NCBI RefSeq assembly: GCF_016234775.1
Contig: NZ_JACRAH010000057.1
Coordinates: 1 to 63,995, forward strand
Origin: Aquabacterium sp.
Lineage (GTDB): Bacteria > Pseudomonadota > Gammaproteobacteria > Burkholderiales > Burkholderiaceae_C
Reading direction: 5' to 3'
Length of the DNA: 63,995 nt
Shown here: positions 38,473-48,023 of the stretch, piece by piece
How the letters are laid out: the number at the start of each line of letters is the position of its first letter
Position numbering within the stretch: the stretch's first letter is position 1
Translations under genes and position numbers: made by a program
Notes under the pieces: model-generated
The model's input: only the letters and a program-made list of their open reading frames with translations
The model's database searches: none
Told to the model about the DNA's origin: nothing

Positions 38473-39338
38473 ACATCGCGATGGGGCCGAAGCGGTTCCA
38501 AACCGGTCGTGCTGGCTGGGTGATGGCCGCCGGGTGGTTGACCTTGCTGATACCGACTTTGTGGGACTATCTGTTTGGTCAGTGGTCGGCCTACAGCCAG
38601 GGGCATGAGTTGCTCCTGTTGAGCGTGGTGATCTGGCTGATGTGGCGTGAGTGGCCGCAGATCGCCTCCTTGCCTGATGTCAGGCCCACTTGGTGGGCCA
38701 TGCTGGCTCTGGCCGCTGGCTTGCTGGCCTACGCCTTCGGGCGCACGCAGGAGTTCATCCGAATTGAAATGATCTCGCTGTGGTGGGTCAGTCTGTGCGC
38801 CGTGTTGCTGTGCAAAGGTTTCCCAGGCCTGAGGCGCACCTGGTTTGCCTGGTTGTTTGCGCTGTTCATGATGCCCATCCCGTTTTCCTTGGTGCTGACC
38901 TTGACGGCACCGCTGAAAGAGGCGGTCTCGGCTTTGGCAACCTTGATGTTGGGATCGGTTGGCTACCCTGTTGGGCGCACCGGCGTGATCATCACCGTAG
39001 GTCAGTACCAATTGCTGGTGGCGGAGGCCTGCGCCGGCCTGCATTCCATGTTCATCCTGGAAGCCATGGGCTTGCTGTACAGCTATCTGGTGAACCATCA
39101 ATCCTGGGGGCGCAATGTTCTGCTGGCCGTTTTTGCGGTGCCGGTTTCGTTTGCAGCCAATGTGGTTCGGGTCATGATCCTGGTGGTGGTGACCTATCAC
39201 TTTGGTGACGAAGTCGGGCAGGGCTTTGTCCATAACTTCGCCGGCATCGTCTTGTTTGCAGTGGCCCTGGCCTTGATGGGGGGTGTTGATTCCCTGCTGG
39301 GTGTGTTCTTTCCAGACAGACGGAAAGCTCAAGCATGA
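38469..39338 (+). CDS. xrtB: Exosortase B
   Basis: A 289-residue polytopic membrane cysteine protease/transpeptidase that recognises PEP-CTERM signals. The catalytic triad is visible: Cys188 in VAEACAGLHSM, Arg234 in FAANVVRV, His255 in VHNFAG. About eight hydrophobic segments. It overlaps epsD upstream and epsI downstream by ATGA junctions, so the three form one operon. Confidence 0.93.
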   Translation: MNIAMGPKRFQTGRAGWVMAAGWLTLLIPTLWDYLFGQWSAYSQGHELLLLSVVIWLMWREWPQIASLPDVRPTWWAMLALAAGLLAYAFGRTQEFIRIEMISLWWVSLCAVLLCKGFPGLRRTWFAWLFALFMMPIPFSLVLTLTAPLKEAVSALATLMLGSVGYPVGRTGVIITVGQYQLLVAEACAGLHSMFILEAMGLLYSYLVNHQSWGRNVLLAVFAVPVSFAANVVRVMILVVVTYHFGDEVGQGFVHNFAGIVLFAVALALMGGVDSLLGVFFPDRRKAQA

Positions 39339-40015
39339 CCAGCAACAAGACCCTGGCCTGGTTTGTGGCGGTGAGTATGGCTTTGACGGCGGTGGTGAGT
39401 CACGTGTTCAGACCCCGACCCATGCCTGATGCACAGGCTCGGGCCAACACGCCGCTGGAGCAGCTTTTTCCCTCTCAGTTCGGTGACTGGCGGCTGGACC
39501 CCTCCACAGCGGCGTTGATACGGCCTGCATTTGAGCAGGCGCGGCGCTTTCAGATGTATGACCAGGTGCTGGAGCGAACTTACCTGGATAGGTACGGTCG
39601 TCGTGTGATGTTGTCCGTTGCCTATGGTCGCCAGCAATCTGTGGGCTTGCAGATGCATCGCCCTGAGGTTTGCTACAAGGCTGGCGGCTTCCGCATTGCC
39701 GATGTCAAGCCGGGTGAGTTCATGCTAATGGGGCACAAGGTGCCGGTGACCAGGCTGTTTGCCAGCATGGAAGGCCGCCCCGAGCCCATCACCTACTGGC
39801 GCTTGCTGGGCAACGAGCTGATGGCCGACGAGCAGCAGTTCAAGCTGCGCCAGTTGTCACTCGGCGCCTCTGGGTCCATCCCCGATGGCCTGCTGGTGCG
39901 GGTGTCCAGCATCGATGATGACCCGCCCGGGGCTTACAAGCTGCATGCCGAATTTGCACAGGCCATGGCCCAGGCCATGGGCCCGGCGCAGCGTTTGCGT
40001 GTGCTGGGTTGGTAA
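39335..40015 (+). CDS. epsI: EpsI, exosortase B-associated protein
   Basis: A 226-residue EpsI-family protein with an N-terminal membrane anchor and a periplasmic domain including QMHRPEVCYKAGGFRI, the characteristic HRPE-Cys segment. EpsI partners exosortases and exopolysaccharide export; its enzymatic role is not settled. It ends the epsD-xrtB-epsI operon and is convergent with the GNAT gene. Confidence 0.88.
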   Translation: MTSNKTLAWFVAVSMALTAVVSHVFRPRPMPDAQARANTPLEQLFPSQFGDWRLDPSTAALIRPAFEQARRFQMYDQVLERTYLDRYGRRVMLSVAYGRQQSVGLQMHRPEVCYKAGGFRIADVKPGEFMLMGHKVPVTRLFASMEGRPEPITYWRLLGNELMADEQQFKLRQLSLGASGSIPDGLLVRVSSIDDDPPGAYKLHAEFAQAMAQAMGPAQRLRVLGW

Positions 40016-40045
40016 AGCCCAGGTGGCCAGATCACCCCGCGCGGG

Positions 40046-40336
40046 TCAGGCCAGCAGATCCTGCCACTCGGGGTGGCGCTTGATGTACACGCGCACGTAG
40101 CTGCACAGCGGGTTCACCTGATGGCCTTCTGTGCGTGCCCAGCTCAGGGCGGCCTTGACCAGCGCCGCTGCGATGCCCCGGCCTTCAAGCTGACCCGGCA
40201 CGCCGGTATGCGTCATGTGCATGGTGTGGCCGTCCAGGCGGTAATCGGCTTCGCAGCGCAAGCCATCGACGATGGCCTCGAATCGGCCGATGTCCGGCTT
40301 GTGGGCGATGTTCAGTTCAGTGGATGCAGTGCTCAT
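40046..40336 (-). CDS. YjdJ-type GNAT N-acetyltransferase
   Basis: A 96-residue minimal GCN5-like acetyltransferase. HTGVPGQLEGRGIAAALVKAALSWAR holds the acetyl-CoA loop (Q/R-x-x-G-x-G/A), and NPLCSYVRVYIKRHPEW matches the short YjdJ/Gtn10-like family end. Substrate unknown. Confidence 0.85.
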   Translation of the reverse strand: MSTASTELNIAHKPDIGRFEAIVDGLRCEADYRLDGHTMHMTHTGVPGQLEGRGIAAALVKAALSWARTEGHQVNPLCSYVRVYIKRHPEWQDLLA

Positions 40337-40357
40337 GGTTCATTCCGTCAAAGCCTG

Positions 40358-40900
40358 TCAGACCAGCCCCATGGCACCCAGAGCGGCACCTGCAGCGACC
40401 AGCCATATCAGCGAAACCTTGGTGCGCCACACCAGCAGCGCGATCACGATGCTGAGCAGCAGGGCTCTGGGTTGCCCTTGTGCCGATGGTGCCAGATGCC
40501 AGCCCGTGGCCAGCAGCAGGCCGATCGTCACGGGGATCATGCCGGCCTGAAAGGCCTGCACGCTCAGCCAGTGCCGTCTCGTGGAGACCCAGCGCGAGAC
40601 CGACAGCGCCAGCGTGGTGGAGGGCAGCATGATGCCCAGCATGCTCACGATGGCGCCGCCCAGGCCACCGGCATACCAGCCCATCAGGGCCACGAACAGC
40701 ACGTTGGGGCCGGGCGCGGCCTGAGCCAGCGCGATGGACGAGGTGAAGTCCGCGTCGCCGAGCAGCCCGCTGTCGGTGACCAGGCGGCGATGCATGTCGG
40801 GCACCAGGGTGATGGCGCCACCGATCGACATCAGCGACAAGGCCAGGAAGTGACCGAACAGCGACCACCAGGTCTCCGGCGCCCACATCAAGGGTGTCAT
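40358..40900 (-). CDS. Chromate transporter, half-size subunit 2
   Basis: A 180-residue membrane protein of the short-chain CHR family, with GGAITLVPDMHRRLV and ALAQAAPGPNVLFVALMGWYAGG. Short-chain CHR genes occur in pairs and their products act together to export chromate. The ATG overlaps the stop of the preceding half (ATGA). Confidence 0.88.
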   Translation of the reverse strand: MTPLMWAPETWWSLFGHFLALSLMSIGGAITLVPDMHRRLVTDSGLLGDADFTSSIALAQAAPGPNVLFVALMGWYAGGLGGAIVSMLGIMLPSTTLALSVSRWVSTRRHWLSVQAFQAGMIPVTIGLLLATGWHLAPSAQGQPRALLLSIVIALLVWRTKVSLIWLVAAGAALGAMGLV

Positions 40901-41529
40901 GCCTGGCTCCTGGGGGCACTCAGCGCGCGGCGAAGCAGCAGGAGGTAGGTGCCGGTGCAGGTGAGCAAGCCCAGCCCGAGCAGCACCCACACCAGTGGCC
41001 AGTGCAGGAAGGCCATCATGCTGAAGGCCAGTGCGGCCAGCGCCGCGCAGGTGGGCCAGCCCAGGACATGGTGCTTGATGGGCGCGGCCAGCTTGAGCAC
41101 GGTGCCCACGATCTGGCCCGCCGCCACGGCTGCGATGCCACCCAAGGCGCCTTTGATGAGGCCTTGTACCTGCGCCACGTGAGATGCTTCACCCAACAGC
41201 CAGGCCAGCAGGAGCATCAAGGCCATGGGGGCGGCGATCATGCCAGACAAGGCCACGAGCGCGCCACGCCAGCCGAAGAAGCGGTCGCCAATCATCAGCG
41301 AGAGGTTGCACACGTTCGGGCCGGGCAGGACCTGCGCGCCGCTGAGCAGCTCGACAAAGTCCTGCGGCGTGAGCCAGCGGCGGCGCTCGCACAACTCCCG
41401 CTGGGCCACGGCGATCACGCCACCGAAGCCCTGCAAGGCCAGCACCGAAAACGCCACGAACAGGTGCCACATCGAGCGTGGTTGCGCCAGCTCGCTGTCG
41501 TCCGTCGTGGGCGTGGCGGCATCAGGCAT
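40897..41529 (-). CDS. Chromate transporter, half-size subunit 1
   Basis: A 210-residue short-chain CHR protein: MWHLFVAFSVLALQGFGGVIAVAQRELCE, then LLSGAQVLPGPNVCNLSLMIGDRFFGWRG with the family PGPN motif. It overlaps the thioesterase gene end by eight bases and the second half-transporter by four, giving a coupled three-gene unit. The longer frame to 41844 is an out-of-frame extension into the thioesterase gene. Confidence 0.88.
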   Translation of the reverse strand: MPDAATPTTDDSELAQPRSMWHLFVAFSVLALQGFGGVIAVAQRELCERRRWLTPQDFVELLSGAQVLPGPNVCNLSLMIGDRFFGWRGALVALSGMIAAPMALMLLLAWLLGEASHVAQVQGLIKGALGGIAAVAAGQIVGTVLKLAAPIKHHVLGWPTCAALAALAFSMMAFLHWPLVWVLLGLGLLTCTGTYLLLLRRALSAPRSQA

Positions 41530-42379
41530 ACACGGCCACCACCTGGTAGCCCAGCGCGGCCAGTTGACCGCAGGGCGTCCACAAGCTGGTTTTTTCGTTG
41601 ACGTAGCCTTCGCCTGTGGCCAGCGCGTCCTTGTCCATGCGCCAGAAACCCTTGGGGTCACCCACCTCGACGGGGCGCAACTCCAGTGCCCATGACACCG
41701 ATGAAGCCGGTGCAAAGCCCTTGAGCTGGCCCAGTGCCGGTGTGGGGCCAGCGTCTGCCAGCAGCACGGCCTGCAGTTCGGCATCGACACCATCCGATTC
41801 ATGCAGGCGGATGTGGGTGCGGCTGTGCCATTCCTTGGAGCCACTGAAGGGCACGCTGCCTTCTGCGTGGCGGATGTCCAGATGCTGGGTGAATGCGGGC
41901 ATCACATTGGGCACATAGGGCCACTTCATGGCCTCGTGCGGTTCCTTGGCCACGCTGGGACGCTCGGGGCGCAGATGGGGCATGGCCGATTCACGGCCTG
42001 TGCCGAACACGCCCAGCAGCACACCGCCGATCTGTTCCTGGCCCTGGGCATCCAGTTGGGTGACACGGGCTTGCACCTGGCGCACGTTCTTGCCCTGGCG
42101 CAACAGGGTCACGTCCACCGTCATGGTGCCGGGCGCCACCGGGCCCACGAAGTTGGTCTGCAAGGCACGCAGCGGCCAGTTGGCGCCGCACACATCCCGC
42201 ATGGCCTGCACGACCAGCGCCGACAGCAGGCCGCCGAAGGTGGTGCGACCCTGGGCCCAATCCTCATTAACCACAAAGCTGACACGGGTATCGCTTCGCT
42301 GTCGGTTGGCCAGGATCTGGGCCAAGGTGGTGACGGACGCCTGGGAACCACGCTGGGAGTCGCGCTTGGAATCGCTCAT
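41522..42379 (-). CDS. Acyl-CoA thioesterase family protein
   Basis: A 285-residue double-hotdog thioesterase of the TesB-like/DUF4442-type group. The N-terminal hotdog includes WAQGRTTFGGLLSALVVQAM and the C-terminal one includes ALGQLKGFAPASSVSWALELR. Probably hydrolyses an acyl-CoA; substrate unknown. It is translationally coupled to the chromate transporter pair, but a functional link is not evident. Confidence 0.82.
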   Translation of the reverse strand: MSDSKRDSQRGSQASVTTLAQILANRQRSDTRVSFVVNEDWAQGRTTFGGLLSALVVQAMRDVCGANWPLRALQTNFVGPVAPGTMTVDVTLLRQGKNVRQVQARVTQLDAQGQEQIGGVLLGVFGTGRESAMPHLRPERPSVAKEPHEAMKWPYVPNVMPAFTQHLDIRHAEGSVPFSGSKEWHSRTHIRLHESDGVDAELQAVLLADAGPTPALGQLKGFAPASSVSWALELRPVEVGDPKGFWRMDKDALATGEGYVNEKTSLWTPCGQLAALGYQVVAVYA

Positions 42380-42425
42380 GGGGGACCTGCTTCGTTGAAC
42401 GGGAACCCATTATCGAACGATCGTG

Positions 42426-45400
42426 CTATTTTTGCTTGCCGTTGACGTTTTCCAGCATGTGCTCGATCTGAACGGCGGGCACCGGGCGGCTGTAGAGGTA
42501 GCCTTGAACCACGTCGCAACCCCGGCTGGCCAGGAAGGCTTCCTGGTCGGGCATCTCCACGCCTTCGGCCACCACATTCATGCGCAGGCCGTGTGCCATC
42601 GAAATCATGGTGCCGACCAACTGGGCATCGCTGTCGTTGCCGGGTAGATCCTGCACGAAGCTGCGGTCGATCTTGAGTTGGTGCACGGGGAAGCGCTTCA
42701 GATAGGCCAGCGACGAGTAGCCCGTGCCGAAATCGTCGATGGACAGGAAGACGCCCAGCGCGTGCAGCATCTGCAGGAACTGCTCGGCGCCCATGCCGGA
42801 TTCCATCAGGCCGCTTTCGGTGATCTCGATTTCCAGCCTGTCGGGTGGCAGGCCCGTGCGGTTGAGGATGCGTGACAGGCGCTCGACCACGCCGCCCCGG
42901 CGGATCTCGCTGGGCGACAGGTTCACGGCGATGCGGCCAAAGTCCAGGCCAGCATCCAGCCAGGCCTTGCCCTGACGGCAGGCCTCCTGCAGCACCCATT
43001 CGCTGAGCGCCACGATCATGCCGGTTTCTTCCATCACGGGGATGAACTGGTTGGGACTGACCGAGGGCAGGCAGACATCCGATTCGGTCGGGGCCTTCAG
43101 TCGCACCAGCGCTTCCACGGCGGTGACCCGGCGTGTCTCCAGATTGATCATGGGCTGGTAGTGCAGCACGAACTCGCCGTGCTCGACGGCGCGGCGCAGA
43201 CGGGTTTCCAGTTGCAGGCGCGAGGTGGCGTCGCTGGTAAAGGCTTCGGTGTAGAAGCTGAAGCTGTTGCGACCGCGTCGCTTGGATTCGTACATGGCCG
43301 CGTCCGCGTTGCGGACCAGTTCCGGCGCATCCTGGCCATCTGCCGGGAACAGGCTGATGCCGATGCTGGCGCGCACATAGACCTGCTGGCCGCCGTCCAG
43401 CGTGAAAGGCTGGTTCAGCGTGTCCAGAATGGCCGTTGCCACATGCGCGGCCTGCTGCGGATGGCGCAGGTGTTCGAGCACCAGGATGAACTCGTCGCCA
43501 CCCAGTCGGCCCAGTGTGTCTTCCTGGCGCACGCGCTGGCGCAGGCGTTGGGCCACCTGTTTGAGCAGGCTGTCGCCGGCGGCATGCCCCAGCCCGTCAT
43601 TGACGGTCTTGAAGTTATCCAGGTCGATGAAGATCACGCCCACCAGCGTGTGGTGGCGCTGCGCCAGGTTCACCGCATGCGCCAGGCGCTGATGGATCAT
43701 CACGCGGTTGGGCAACTCGGTGAGCGGGTCGAAGTGCGCCATCTTGGCCAGGCGCTCTTCGGTCTGCTTGATCTGGGTGATGTCGGTGAACACGCCTACA
43801 AAGTGAGTAGGGCGGCCTCGGTTGCTCTTGACGGCGCTGACGGACAGCTTGGTCATGAACAGCTCACCCGTCTTGCGGCGGAACCAGACCTCGCCTTGCC
43901 AGTAGCCTGAGCCGATCATCTCGGCGCGCATGTCGGCCAGGGTTTCGTCCGGGCGATCGGGCAGCAGAAATTCCGGTGATTTGCCCACCACTTCCAGCTC
44001 GTCATAGCCGGTGAGCGCCGTGAAGGCCGGGTTGATGGACACGACCATGCGGTTGCGTCCCAGAACCATCATGCCGTCCTGCGTGCTCTCCAGTGCGGCG
44101 GCGTGCAGGCGGATGCGTTCTTCGGCCTCATCGCGCAAGGCTTCGCGGTGCAGGTTGTGCAAGGCGAAGGACAGATCGCTGGAGAGGTCTTCAAACAGCG
44201 ACAGTTCGTCGGTGTCGTGGTCGTCCACACGCTTGCCCAGCAGGATCAGGTGGCCCACCAGCAGGTTGTCGCGGTGCAGGGGCACGATCACGCAGCCGGG
44301 GATGCCCGCTGCAATGGCCTCGTCCGTCCAGGCTGGGCGCATGGCGCATTGGCCCAGGTCACGGGTGCGGAAGGTGCGGCCGTGGCGCAAGGCCATGTCC
44401 AGTGTGGCGTCGGTGGTTTCGGACGGCAGCAGGTCAAAGCTCAGGCTGGCTTCAGCCGGGGCCGCGTCACCGGCCAGGGCCACGCAGCTCAGGTGGCGGC
44501 GATCGTCTTCGTCGAACATGGCCACCCAGGCCTTGCGGAACTGACCATGGTCCACCGCCACTTCGCACACCTTTTCCAGCAGCGTGTCCACATCTTCCGA
44601 GCGCACGATGGTCTGGTTGACGTGGCTGAGGAAGTCGTACATGCGCGTCTTGCGGCGCAAGCGGTGTTCGATCTGGCGCCGCGAGGTGATGTCCCAGATC
44701 ATCCAGACGACTTCATTGGTGTCGCCGATGGGGGCGCAACGGCTGTCGAAGTGCTTGCGTTCGCGGTTGACCGGGATGCTGAAGGTCAGCGATTGAGAGA
44801 CGCGACTTTGCAAGGCCTGTTGCAACACGCCCATGAAGCGCGCGGACATGTCCGCCGGGAAGAAGTCCTTCAGGTTGAGGCCCAGCATGGCCTCGCGAGG
44901 CCGGCCCAGCAGGGGCAGGTTGCTGCCGTAGATATCGAGGTAGTGCCCGTGGGCGTCCATGCGGAAGGCCAGGTCGGGCAGGACTTCGGCAAAAGCACGC
45001 AACTGGGCTTCGCGAGCCTTGAGCGCATCAGTGGCCTGTTCGCGCTGGCGGTGGGCGCGCGCCATCAAGGTCAGCAGCAGCAAGGTCATGCCGCCCACCA
45101 GGCCCATGTTGATCTTGTCGAGCCGGTGTTGCGCTTGGGTTTCCTTGTCGAGCTCGGTGGCCCAACTCTGCGCGGCGATCCGGGTGGCCTCGTCCACCTC
45201 GGTCAGCATATGTTGCAGGCCCGCGGCGTCCAGCGAGGCGGGCGTGCGCAGGCGTTTGGTCAGTGCCTGGCGCGTCTGGTCAATCTTGCTCAGCAGGTGC
45301 TGCAGGGCCGGGTCCAGAGCGGGCGGCGCCAGATCGTGCAACTGGCGCACGGTCGACTGGGCCTTGGCGGCGGGTTGGTCCACCATCACATCGCTGATGT

Positions 45401-45659
45401 CAGCCTGGCCCAGCACACGTTGTTCTGCCAGCCACTGGCTCTGCCTGGTCTGGAACTGCGCCTCGGACAGCAGCGTGTCGAACACGTGGGCGCGTTGCTG
45501 CAGCTTGTGCCAGCCCATGTGCGACCAGGCGATCAAACCCATGCTGACCGCCGCCACCGCCGCCACGGAGACGGCAATGGGCCCGAACCGACCAAGTGCC
45601 GGAACGGTGGGGGAGGCGGGAGCCTGCTGTTGCATGTTGGATGGGATGACGGCGCTCAC
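42426..45659 (-). CDS. Membrane PAS-GAF-PAS-GGDEF-EAL protein
   Basis: A 1077-residue cyclic-di-GMP signalling protein. Two membrane helices (about 27-47 and 188-203) enclose a periplasmic helical sensor. Then PAS (about 215-330), GAF (about 345-500), PAS (about 510-630), GGDEF (about 640-795, intact LGRLGGDEF active site) and EAL (about 810-1065, with [23 protein letters not shown] and KIDRSF). Both catalytic motifs look complete, so it may make and degrade c-di-GMP, or one domain may regulate the other. Confidence 0.92.
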   Translation of the reverse strand: MSAVIPSNMQQQAPASPTVPALGRFGPIAVSVAAVAAVSMGLIAWSHMGWHKLQQRAHVFDTLLSEAQFQTRQSQWLAEQRVLGQADISDVMVDQPAAKAQSTVRQLHDLAPPALDPALQHLLSKIDQTRQALTKRLRTPASLDAAGLQHMLTEVDEATRIAAQSWATELDKETQAQHRLDKINMGLVGGMTLLLLTLMARAHRQREQATDALKAREAQLRAFAEVLPDLAFRMDAHGHYLDIYGSNLPLLGRPREAMLGLNLKDFFPADMSARFMGVLQQALQSRVSQSLTFSIPVNRERKHFDSRCAPIGDTNEVVWMIWDITSRRQIEHRLRRKTRMYDFLSHVNQTIVRSEDVDTLLEKVCEVAVDHGQFRKAWVAMFDEDDRRHLSCVALAGDAAPAEASLSFDLLPSETTDATLDMALRHGRTFRTRDLGQCAMRPAWTDEAIAAGIPGCVIVPLHRDNLLVGHLILLGKRVDDHDTDELSLFEDLSSDLSFALHNLHREALRDEAEERIRLHAAALESTQDGMMVLGRNRMVVSINPAFTALTGYDELEVVGKSPEFLLPDRPDETLADMRAEMIGSGYWQGEVWFRRKTGELFMTKLSVSAVKSNRGRPTHFVGVFTDITQIKQTEERLAKMAHFDPLTELPNRVMIHQRLAHAVNLAQRHHTLVGVIFIDLDNFKTVNDGLGHAAGDSLLKQVAQRLRQRVRQEDTLGRLGGDEFILVLEHLRHPQQAAHVATAILDTLNQPFTLDGGQQVYVRASIGISLFPADGQDAPELVRNADAAMYESKRRGRNSFSFYTEAFTSDATSRLQLETRLRRAVEHGEFVLHYQPMINLETRRVTAVEALVRLKAPTESDVCLPSVSPNQFIPVMEETGMIVALSEWVLQEACRQGKAWLDAGLDFGRIAVNLSPSEIRRGGVVERLSRILNRTGLPPDRLEIEITESGLMESGMGAEQFLQMLHALGVFLSIDDFGTGYSSLAYLKRFPVHQLKIDRSFVQDLPGNDSDAQLVGTMISMAHGLRMNVVAEGVEMPDQEAFLASRGCDVVQGYLYSRPVPAVQIEHMLENVNGKQK

Positions 45660-45757
45660 GGACCTGGAATCGTTCGATGTGTGTCTGTTTCGCTGAGCCG
45701 GTCAGCTTAGGTGAAAAACAGTGTCTTCGGCGATGATGGGCGCTGGCAATCGGGACC

Positions 45758-45774
45758 TCCCCCTTAAAGGGGGT
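45758..45774. repeat. Short palindrome before the alpha/beta hydrolase gene
   Basis: CCCCCTT (45759-45765) and AAGGGGG (45767-45773) form an inverted repeat. The CCCCCT...AGGGGG core resembles the larger hairpin between nifH and nifD, so both may be copies of one extragenic palindrome. Confidence 0.4.
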
Positions 45775-45817
45775 TCGCGACGTCGGTACAAGTTCACAGT
45801 TTGGAGACCGTTTCCTC

Positions 45818-46765
45818 ATGTCCAGTGCGCAGGCCTATGTGCCTATCTACAACGCCACGTCGACCTACCTCACTGTGCGGGGCTTGAAACACCACGTCTT
45901 GACCTGGGGTGACACGTCCCGAGTCACGCCCGAGCAGCCTTTGCTGGTGATGGTGCATGGCTGGATGGACACCTCAGCCTCCTTCCAGTTCATGGTTGAT
46001 GCATTGAGGCAACAGCCTGGCTGGGCGGATCGCCCTATCGTGGCGATCGACTGGCGTGGCTTCGGCCTGACCGAAGTGCCTCAGACCGACAGCTACTTCT
46101 TTGCTGATTACCTGGGTGATCTGGATGTGCTGCTCGATCAGCTCGCGCCGGGCCAGAAGATCGACTTGCTGGGCCACAGCATGGGCGGCAATGTGGTGAT
46201 GCTGTATGCCGGGGTGCGCTCCGAACGCATCCGCAAGCTGGTCAATCTGGAGGGCTTCGGCATGCCGGCCACACAGCCGCAAGAAGCGCCAGAGCGCTAC
46301 ATCAAGTGGCTGGACGAGCTGAAAAAGCCCGTGCAACTCAAGGATTACGCCACCTTGCCCGAAGTGGCCAAACGCTTGCAGGCCAACAACCCGCGTCTGC
46401 GCGAGTCTTTTGCCTTGTGGCTTGCAGGCCACTGGGCGCGCAAACTGGGCAACCGCTGGGTGATCAACGCCGATGCGGCCCACAAGCGTCCACAGCCCAT
46501 CCTCTATCGCGTGGAAGAGGTTTGCGCCTTTCTGCAACGTATCGCATGTCCGGTTTTATTTGTCGAAGGCACCGAAACGCTGTATTTCATGCTGTTCAAC
46601 GGCAAGTTTTCCAGGGATGAATTTCTGGATCGCGTGAAACTCGTCCCCGATTTCCGCCTGGAAAGCATCCAGAACGCGGGCCATATGCTGCACCATGACC
46701 AGCCCGAAGAGCTGGCTGTCCACATTGCCAACTTTCTGAAGGCGACAGATCCCGCCATCGCGTGA
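45818..46765 (+). CDS. Alpha/beta-fold hydrolase
   Basis: A 315-residue alpha/beta hydrolase: oxyanion MVHGWMDT, nucleophile elbow LLGHSMGGN (Ser about residue 126) and a C-terminal His in NAGHMLHHDQP. No signal peptide. Substrate not predictable. It is followed by a terminator and prfB. Confidence 0.88.
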   Translation: MSSAQAYVPIYNATSTYLTVRGLKHHVLTWGDTSRVTPEQPLLVMVHGWMDTSASFQFMVDALRQQPGWADRPIVAIDWRGFGLTEVPQTDSYFFADYLGDLDVLLDQLAPGQKIDLLGHSMGGNVVMLYAGVRSERIRKLVNLEGFGMPATQPQEAPERYIKWLDELKKPVQLKDYATLPEVAKRLQANNPRLRESFALWLAGHWARKLGNRWVINADAAHKRPQPILYRVEEVCAFLQRIACPVLFVEGTETLYFMLFNGKFSRDEFLDRVKLVPDFRLESIQNAGHMLHHDQPEELAVHIANFLKATDPAIA

Positions 46766-46781
46766 GAAAATATGCCCATTG

Positions 46782-46816
46782 AAAAAGGCTCCAGTCACGG
46801 ACTGCAGGGCCTTTTT
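46782..46816 (+). terminator. Intrinsic terminator between the hydrolase gene and prfB
   Basis: AAAAAGGC (46782-46789) pairs with GCCTTTTT (46809-46816), with an inner CAGTC/GACTG stem. It sits 47 bases before prfB. Confidence 0.8.
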
Positions 46817-46862
46817 GACTTGAACCGAATAACGACAGACACCTTTTTTGCGCAGGATTCAC

Positions 46863-47967
46863 ATGGACATCGAACACATCAACGCCCTGGGTGCTCAAAT
46901 CGCCGACCTGACCCAGCGGACCGCCGAGCTTCGGAGGTATCTTTGACTGGGATGAAAAATCCCGCCGCCTGAGCGAAGTCAACGCCGAACTCGAAGACCC
47001 GTCCGTCTGGAACGACCCCAAGCGCGCCCAGGAGTTGGGCAAGGAAAAGAAGTCGCTTGAAAACGTGGTCGTGACCATCTCCGAGCTGGAAACGGGGCTG
47101 GCAGACAACGCCGAGCTGTTCGACATGTCCAAGTCCGACGGTGACATGGACGGCCTGCAAGCGATTGCCGATGATGTGGCCGCCCAGGCTGCCCGCGTGG
47201 GCGAGCTGGAATTCCGCCGCATGTTCAACAACCCGGCCGATCCGCTGCCCGCCTTTGTCGACATCCAGGCTGGTGCCGGTGGGACCGAGGCTTGCGACTG
47301 GGCCAGCATGCTGCTGCGCCAGTACACACGTTACGCCGAGCGCAAGGGCTTCACCTGTACCGTCGAAGACATCACCGATGGTGATACGGCAGGCATCAAG
47401 AGCGCCACGATCAAGGTCGAAGGCGAATACGCTTTTGGCCTGCTGCGTACCGAGACTGGCGTGCACCGCCTGGTTCGCAAGTCGCCATTCGATTCGTCCG
47501 GGGGCCGTCACACCAGCTTTGCCAGCGTCTTTGTCTATCCGGAAATCGACGACACGATCGAGATCGAGATCAACCCGGCTGACGTGCGTACCGACACCTT
47601 CCGTGCCAGCGGCGCGGGCGGTCAGCACATCAACAAGACCGACTCTGCCGTGCGCTTGACGCACATCCCGACCGGCATCGTCGTACAGTGCCAGGATGGC
47701 CGTAGCCAGCACAGCAACCGTGACGTCGCCTGGAAGCGCCTGCGTTCGCGTCTGTATGACCACGAGATGCGCAAGCGCCAGGAAGAGCAGCAAAAGCTCG
47801 AAGACACCAAGACCGATGTGGGCTGGGGACACCAGATCCGTTCCTACGTGCTGGACAACAGCCGCATCAAGGACTTGCGTACCAACGTTGAAATCTCCAA
47901 CACCCAGAAGGTGCTGGATGGTGATCTTGACCAGTTCATCGAAGCCAGCCTCAAACAAGGCGTTTAA
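46863..47967 (+). CDS. prfB: Peptide chain release factor 2 (programmed +1 frameshift)
   Basis: RF2 ends translation at TGA and TAA. The gene is read in two frames: codons 1-27 from ATG 46863, then a +1 shift at CTT-TGA, and 340 more codons from GAC 46945 to the TAA at 47967, giving 367 residues. The specificity tripeptide SPF is in [11 protein letters not shown] and the catalytic GGQ in [16 protein letters not shown] lies five bases before the ATG. The shift lets RF2 level control its own synthesis, because the stop crossed is the one RF2 reads. Confidence 0.96.
46933..46947 (+). promoter_or_regulatory. prfB recoding site
   Basis: GGAGG-TAT-CTT-TGA-C: an internal Shine-Dalgarno-like GGAGG (46933-46937) three bases before the slippery CTT and in-frame TGA (46944-46946). 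This matches the known RF2 frameshift site with GGAGG in place of GGGGG. Confidence 0.93.
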
Positions 47968-48023
47968 GCAGCTACCCCTGCAACAGGCTTCCTTGAAGTT
48001 CTTCATCCAAAGGACTCTCCGAC

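Noticed and set aside
46863..46946. Short ORF before RF2 as a separate gene or sequencing error
   Set aside because: The internal SD-like GGAGG and CTT-TGA-C are the known RF2 recoding site, so it is the 5' part of prfB.
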